A stretch of DNA of 64,000 nucleotides from BPIH01 sp042408925. GTDB lineage: Bacteria; Chloroflexota; Limnocylindria; Limnocylindrales; CSP1-4. Below the pieces are notes generated by a model. That model had not been told where the DNA came from, ran no database searches, and worked only from the letters and a program-made list of their open reading frames with translations. Of this stretch, positions 59,751 through 64,000 are shown piece after piece (position 1 is the stretch's first letter; the number at the start of each line of letters is the position of its first letter). The DNA lies in contig JBHOQO010000012.1 of assembly GCA_042408925.1 (NCBI GenBank), forward strand, positions 1 through 64,000, in the 5' to 3' direction. Both the position numbers and the translations under genes were made by a program.

Positions 59751-61244
59751 ATGCGGGTCGTCATCGGCATCGACGTCTCGACGACGGCGACGAAGGCCGT
59801 CGTCGTCGACGAGGACGGGGCGGTTCGGGGGATCGGTGCCGCCGAGTACGGCTTCGAGACGCCGCGGCCGCTCTGGAGCGAACAGGACCCGGCGCTCTGG
59901 TGGTCGGCGGCGCAGGAGGCGATCCCGGCCGCCCTCGCCGCAGCCGGCGTCCCTGCCTCGGCCGTGGCGGCCGTCGGCCTGACCGGGCAGATGCACGGCG
60001 CCGTCCTCCTCGACGCCTCGGGCGCCGTCCTGCGGCCGGCGATCCTCTGGAACGATCAGCGGACCGCGGCCGAGTGCGACGAGATCCGGGCCCGGATCGG
60101 GATGGAGCGGCTCGTCGCGATCACCGGCAACGACGCCCTCACCGGCTTCACGGCCCCGAAGCTCCTCTGGGTCCAGCGACACGAGCCCGAGATCTGGCGG
60201 CGGGTCCGGCGGATCCTCCTCCCGAAGGACTACGTCCGCTTCCGGCTGACCGATGCCGCCGCCGTCGACAAGGCCGACGGGGCCGGGACCCTCCTCTTCG
60301 ACCTCCGGGCCCGGGACTGGTCGGCGGAGATCGTCGCCGCCCTGGAGATCGATCCGGCCTCGCTGCCGCGGACCTTCGAGGGGCCGGAGATCACCGGAGC
60401 CGTGACGGCCGCGGCAGCGGAGGCGACGGGACTCGCCCCGGGGACGCCGGTCGTGGCCGGCGGCGGCGACCAGTCGGCCGCGGCCGTCGGGGTCGGGGCG
60501 ACGGCGCCCGGGACGATGGCCGTCTCGCTCGGGACGAGCGGCGTCGTCTTCGCCCCGACCGACGCGCCGCTCGTCGAGGCGCGCGGCCGCGTCCACGCCT
60601 TCTGCCACGCCGTCCCGGGCCGCTGGCACCTCATGGCCGTCATGCTCTCGGCGGCCGGGAGCCTCCGCTGGTTCCGCGACACCCTCGCCCCGGGCGTCGA
60701 CTACCCGACCCTCGTCGAGGCCGCGGCGGCGGTGCCGGCCGGAAGCGAGGGCTGCTTCTTCCAGCCGTACCTGACCGGCGAGCGGACGCCCCACGCCGAC
60801 CCGCTCGCCCGCGGGGCCTTCGTCGGCCTCACCGTCCGCCACGACCGACGCCACCTCGTCCGGGCGATCCTCGAGGGGGTGGCGTACGGGCTCCGGGACG
60901 GCCTCGAGCTCATGCGGACTGCGGGGATCGCGGCGCCCGCGCAGGTCCGGATCACCGGCGGCGGATCGGCGAGCCCGCTCTGGCGTCAGATCGTCGCCGA
61001 CGTCCTCGGCGTCGAGGTCGCGACGGTGACGACGACGGAGGGAGCGGCGTACGGGGCGGCCCTCCTCGCCGCCGTCGGGGCGGGCTGGTTCGGGAGCGTC
61101 GACGAGGCCGCGGCCGCCTTCGTCCGGGCAACGCCCGTCGCCGCCCCGGGACCCGACGCGGCGACCTATGCCGAGGCGTACGCGCGGCACCGGACCCTCT
61201 ACCCGGCCCTCGCCCCCCTCTACCACACCCTGGCGCCGGCCTAG
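59751..61244 (+). CDS. xylB: Xylulokinase
   Basis: A 497-residue FGGY-family kinase that phosphorylates D-xylulose. Motifs: VIGIDVSTTATKAVVVD (phosphate loop), GLTGQMHGAVLLD, 'PAILWNDQRTAAECDEIRAR', GGGDQSAAAVGVGA and SLGTSGVVF. Length is standard. AGGAGG precedes ATG 59751. Its product enters the pentose phosphate pathway. It converges on the transporter ATPase with only ten bases between stops. Confidence 0.95.
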   Translation: MRVVIGIDVSTTATKAVVVDEDGAVRGIGAAEYGFETPRPLWSEQDPALWWSAAQEAIPAALAAAGVPASAVAAVGLTGQMHGAVLLDASGAVLRPAILWNDQRTAAECDEIRARIGMERLVAITGNDALTGFTAPKLLWVQRHEPEIWRRVRRILLPKDYVRFRLTDAAAVDKADGAGTLLFDLRARDWSAEIVAALEIDPASLPRTFEGPEITGAVTAAAAEATGLAPGTPVVAGGGDQSAAAVGVGATAPGTMAVSLGTSGVVFAPTDAPLVEARGRVHAFCHAVPGRWHLMAVMLSAAGSLRWFRDTLAPGVDYPTLVEAAAAVPAGSEGCFFQPYLTGERTPHADPLARGAFVGLTVRHDRRHLVRAILEGVAYGLRDGLELMRTAGIAAPAQVRITGGGSASPLWRQIVADVLGVEVATVTTTEGAAYGAALLAAVGAGWFGSVDEAAAAFVRATPVAAPGPDAATYAEAYARHRTLYPALAPLYHTLAPA

Positions 61245-61254
61245 CCCGCCGGTC

Positions 61255-62040
61255 CTACTTGGCGGCGGCGAGCTCCTCCGGGGCCGCCTCGCCGGGCCGC
61301 CGCCCGGCGATGATCATCGCCAGGATGTCGTCGGTCGTGACCTCGCCCCGCTTCACCGTCTCGACGATCCGACCCTGGTACATGACGCTGATCCGGTCGG
61401 AGAGGTCGTAGACGTCGTGGATGTCGTGGCTGATGAGGAAGATCCCGATCCCCTCCTCCTTGAGCTGGCGGATGAGGGCGTGGACCTGGGCCGTCTCGGC
61501 CGGACCGAGGGCGGCGGTCGGCTCGTCCATGATGAGGATCTTGGCGTTGAAGTAGACGGCCCGGGCGATGGCGATGGACTGCCGCTGGCCGCCGGAGAGG
61601 CTGACGACTGGTTGCTTGAAGCGGGTGAAGTTCGGGTTGAGCCGAGCCATGACCTTGCGGGTCTCCGACTCCATCGCCGAGTCGTCCAGCTCGCCGAAGA
61701 GGGTCGTCCGCTCGCGCCCGAGGAAGACGTTCGCCGGAGCATCGAGGTTGTCGGCGAGGGCGAGGTGCTGGTAGATCGTCTCGATCCCATACAGCTTGGC
61801 GTCGCGGGGGTTCCGGATCGTGACCGGCCGGCCCTCGATGAGGATCTCGCCGCTGTCGGCCGGATGGGCCCCGGAGAGGGCCCGCATGAGCGTCGTCTTG
61901 CCGGCGCCGTTGTGGCCGACGAGCCCGACGACCTCGCCCCGGTGGAGGTCGATCGAGGCGTCCCGGACGGCGTGGACGCCGCCGAACGAGACGTTGATGT
62001 GTCGCATCTCGACGAGCGGGGTGACCGCATCGCCCGTCAT
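61255..62040 (-). CDS. xylG: Xylose-type ABC transporter ATPase
   Basis: A 261-residue ABC ATPase: Walker A GHNGAGKTTL, signature LSGGQRQSIAIARAV, Walker B ILIMDEPTAALGP, and the sugar-class 'ISHDIHDVYDLSDRISVMYQ'. It is a single nucleotide-binding domain of the FrcA kind, whereas XylG/RbsA of E. coli hold two. ATG 62040 has GAGGAGG upstream. It follows the permease, completing the uptake system for the xylAB pathway. Confidence 0.85.
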   Translation of the reverse strand: MTGDAVTPLVEMRHINVSFGGVHAVRDASIDLHRGEVVGLVGHNGAGKTTLMRALSGAHPADSGEILIEGRPVTIRNPRDAKLYGIETIYQHLALADNLDAPANVFLGRERTTLFGELDDSAMESETRKVMARLNPNFTRFKQPVVSLSGGQRQSIAIARAVYFNAKILIMDEPTAALGPAETAQVHALIRQLKEEGIGIFLISHDIHDVYDLSDRISVMYQGRIVETVKRGEVTTDDILAMIIAGRRPGEAAPEELAAAK

Positions 62041-62093
62041 CTCACGTGCCTCCTCTCGCCTGAGGGGTGTCGACCGTCCATCATCCGCCGCCG

Positions 62094-63416
62094 TCACGTG
62101 CCGCGCCGGCGGTTCCAGCTGTCGAAGGCGACGGCGAGGACGAGGACGATCCCCGCCGCGACGTTCTGGCCCGGCGAGTTCACGCCGAGGAAGGCCAGGC
62201 CGTAGGCGAGCGACTGCATGACGAAGGCGCCGAGGACCGCCCCCGGGATCGTCCCGATCCCGCCGGCGAACGAGGTCCCGCCGACGACGGCGGCGGCGAT
62301 GACGTAGAGCTCGTAGCTCTCGCCGACGTCGAGGGTCGCCGCGTTCAGGCGCCCGACGGCAACCGCCGCCGAGAGGGAGGCAAGGATCCCCATGAGGATG
62401 AACGTCTTCATGATCGTCCAGCGGGTGTTGATGCCGGCGAGCTCGGCGGCCTCCGGGTTCCCGCCGTAGGCGTAGACGTTGCGACCGAAGCGCCGACGCT
62501 TGGCGATCCAGGTCATGACGATCGTGACGCCGATGAGGAGGACGATTGGGTACGGCAGGCCCATCGGGATCTGGAGCCCGCCCGGCGGCTCGGTGATGCC
62601 GTGCTGTCGGGCGTACTCGCTCGCCAGCGCCGGGGGCAGGTAGTTCATGTTCGCGAAGGCGGCGAGGCCCAGGATGATGAGGGAGCCGACGACGGCGAGG
62701 AGGACCTCGGCCCACATGGGTCGGACCGGGAAGCCGTAGCGCCGCCGTTGTCGCCGCCCGGTCACGAGCAGGAAGACGAGCCCGATGCAGCCGAGGACCC
62801 CGATCGCCCAGGTCAGCTCGCCACCGATCGACCCGCGGGGGCCGCCGCCGAAGAGCTGGAACGTGGGATCGAGGCCGGTGACCGCGGCTCCGTTGCTCAG
62901 GTACCAGACGGCGCCCCGGATCGAGAGGAGGCCGCCCAGGGTGACGACGAAGGACGGCACCCTGCCGTAGGCGATGATGAAGCCTTGGAGGGCGCCGAAC
63001 CCGGCCCCGATGGCGATCCCGATGGCGAGGGCGATCGCCCACCGGAACGGGAAGTCCGGACCGAGCCCCACGACCCTCGGCAGCCAATCGGTCATGAGCA
63101 GGGCGTAGCTCATGGCGACGAAGCCGGTCAGCGAGCCGACCGAGAGGTCGATCTGGCGAGCGACGATCACGAGGACCATGCCGGTCGAGAGGATCGCCAC
63201 CGTCGTCGCCTGGACGGCGAGGGTGACCATGTTGACCGGCTGGAGGAACTTGCCGCCGCTCAGGACGTTGAAGGCGAGCAGGATGACCGCCAGAGCGACG
63301 AGCATCCCGAAGAGGCGGAGATCGATCTCCGTCGCTGCGACGAGGCGGCGCAGCGACGCCAGGGGCGACTGCTCCGTCGTCGATGGGGCCTTGGCCGTGT
63401 CGGCCAGCTGGGTCAC
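62094..63416 (-). CDS. xylH: Xylose-type ABC transporter permease
   Basis: A 440-residue permease with around ten helices in the BPD_transp_2 fold. The segment 'VARQIDLSVGSLTGFVAMSY' and the EAA-like 'NPEAAELAGINTRWTIMKTF' with 'GGTSFAGGIGTIPGAVLGAF' are the sugar-permease hallmarks. The start is GTG 63416 with AGGAGGG upstream. It lies between xylF and xylG. Confidence 0.9.
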   Translation of the reverse strand: MTQLADTAKAPSTTEQSPLASLRRLVAATEIDLRLFGMLVALAVILLAFNVLSGGKFLQPVNMVTLAVQATTVAILSTGMVLVIVARQIDLSVGSLTGFVAMSYALLMTDWLPRVVGLGPDFPFRWAIALAIGIAIGAGFGALQGFIIAYGRVPSFVVTLGGLLSIRGAVWYLSNGAAVTGLDPTFQLFGGGPRGSIGGELTWAIGVLGCIGLVFLLVTGRRQRRRYGFPVRPMWAEVLLAVVGSLIILGLAAFANMNYLPPALASEYARQHGITEPPGGLQIPMGLPYPIVLLIGVTIVMTWIAKRRRFGRNVYAYGGNPEAAELAGINTRWTIMKTFILMGILASLSAAVAVGRLNAATLDVGESYELYVIAAAVVGGTSFAGGIGTIPGAVLGAFVMQSLAYGLAFLGVNSPGQNVAAGIVLVLAVAFDSWNRRRGT

Positions 63417-63456
63417 GGTCGCCCTCCTGAACGCTGTCAGGACTGTGCCCCGGTCG

Positions 63457-63485
63457 CTGCGCCCCCGGGCAGCCCGGGGGCGCAG
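63457..63485 (-). other. Strong hairpin between xylF and xylH
   Basis: A perfect 13-pair stem (CTGCGCCCCCGGG/CCCGGGGGCGCAG) with a three-base loop, 26 bases after the xylF stop. It lies where binding-protein mRNAs often carry a stabilising or partial-termination hairpin, so xylF can exceed xylHG. Confidence 0.65.
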
Positions 63486-63511
63486 GTCGACCGAATCCTA
63501 TCGCGAGGACG

Positions 63512-64000
63512 CTAGAGTCCGCAGGCCTTGGCGCCGGGATCGGACGCCGTGACGCCCTTGCAGATGTCGTCCTTCGTCGCGTACCAGCCGGCCGAGATCA
63601 CTTTGTCGAGGGTCTCGGCGGTGATCGGCGTCGGCTGGAGGATGAACGCCTTGACGGTGTTGCCGCCGGGCGTCTGGAAGTCGATCGGCTTGTTCCCCTC
63701 GGTCGGGGCGACCGACGGGTCGATGTTGATCGTGATGTCCGCCATGGCCGTGCCCTGGCAGAGGGCGAGCGCAGCCTGGCCGGCGGCCTTGCCGAGCTCG
63801 TTGCTGTTCTTCCAGACGTCGACGTACTGCTTCCCGAGGGCGACGTTGTTGAGGTTCGCCGGATCGCCGTCCTGGCCGGACAGCGGGACGAAGGGATGAC
63901 CCTTGGCGGTCTCGGCCGCCACGACGCCGAGCGCCGTGCTGTCGTTCTCGGCGAGGATGGCGTCGATGGTGTTCCCGTCGGCGCGGGCCTTGTCGATGAT
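63512..64000 (-). CDS. xylF: Xylose-type binding protein, 3' part
   Basis: The last 162 residues of a periplasmic-binding-protein (type I) sugar receptor; the gene begins beyond the right edge. The segment DAILAENDSTALGVVAAETA is the usual hinge-and-loop motif of XylF/RbsB-type proteins, and 'FVPLSGQDGDPANLNNVALG' with KQYVDVWKNSNELG follows. It precedes xylH and xylG, which indicates it captures the sugar for that permease. N-terminal features cannot be seen. Confidence 0.88.
   Translation of the reverse strand: MIDKARADGNTIDAILAENDSTALGVVAAETAKGHPFVPLSGQDGDPANLNNVALGKQYVDVWKNSNELGKAAGQAALALCQGTAMADITINIDPSVAPTEGNKPIDFQTPGGNTVKAFILQPTPITAETLDKVISAGWYATKDDICKGVTASDPGAKACGL

Noticed and set aside
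1..64000. CRISPR arrays, insertion sequences and tRNA genes
   Set aside because: No regularly spaced repeats, no transposase-like protein and no cloverleaf apart from tmRNA were seen.

Overview
The window is very GC-rich DNA, almost completely coding. Three gene sets point to a Gram-positive-type (monoderm) bacterium: a flagellar locus with rod, hook, export and motor genes but no P-ring or L-ring genes, a FliW/CsrA pair, and caa3-type oxidase genes with extra cupredoxin domains. The gene content and codon style fit flagellated Chloroflexota of the Limnocylindria or Thermomicrobia kind. That placement is inference; no rRNA or tRNA is present to test it. The left edge (jag/khpB) is normally close to the chromosome origin.

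Layout. 0-4.4 kb: jag, a VanW-type secreted protein and a convergent MFS transporter. 4.6-21.2 kb: a long plus-strand flagellar run: a LuxR-type regulator with a degenerate receiver, flbD, motAB, fliL, fliM, fliN(Y), fliO, fliP (broken by an in-frame TGA), fliQ, fliR, flhB, flhA, a small membrane protein, fliA, a flgF/G-family gene, flgM, flgN, flgK, a 33-residue micro-ORF, flgL, fliW and csrA. Most neighbours overlap by 1-4 bases. 21.3-26.1 kb: a minus-strand operon of sugar enzymes (an RGP/UDP-arabinose-mutase-like protein, two glycosyltransferases, a methyltransferase-like protein), a likely flagellin glycosylation island. 26.3-29.9 kb: flagellin with a structured leader carrying two GGA hairpins, then fliS, a small basic protein and fliD. 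30.1-32.5 kb (minus): a sensor kinase with a Cys-rich PocR-like domain, its response regulator and flaG.

32.7-44.2 kb: the second plus-strand flagellar run (flgC, fliE, fliF, fliG, fliH, fliI, fliJ, an M23-transglycosylase fusion, flgB, fliK, flgD, a flg_new-type protein and flgE), followed by a beta-propeller protein. 45.7-51.7 kb: a PAS-LuxR regulator, then coxB (with a fused cupredoxin), coxA, coxC, a separate cupredoxin and a membrane protein. 51.8-56.5 kb (minus): ftsE-ftsX-ctpA, a leader ORF, smpB and tmRNA, so the two trans-translation partners sit side by side. 57.3-64 kb: galM-like epimerase, xylA and xylB on plus, converging on a xylose-type ABC transporter (xylF-xylH-xylG) on minus; xylF is cut by the right edge.

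How it works together. The two flagellar runs supply nearly a whole export gate, C-ring, rod, hook, junction, cap and filament. FliA/FlgM would gate late genes at the level of transcription. FliW/CsrA would gate flagellin translation through the hairpins in its leader. The main caution is fliP: as read, the core export-gate protein is truncated, so either the strain cannot build a flagellum, the codon is read through, or the base is wrong.
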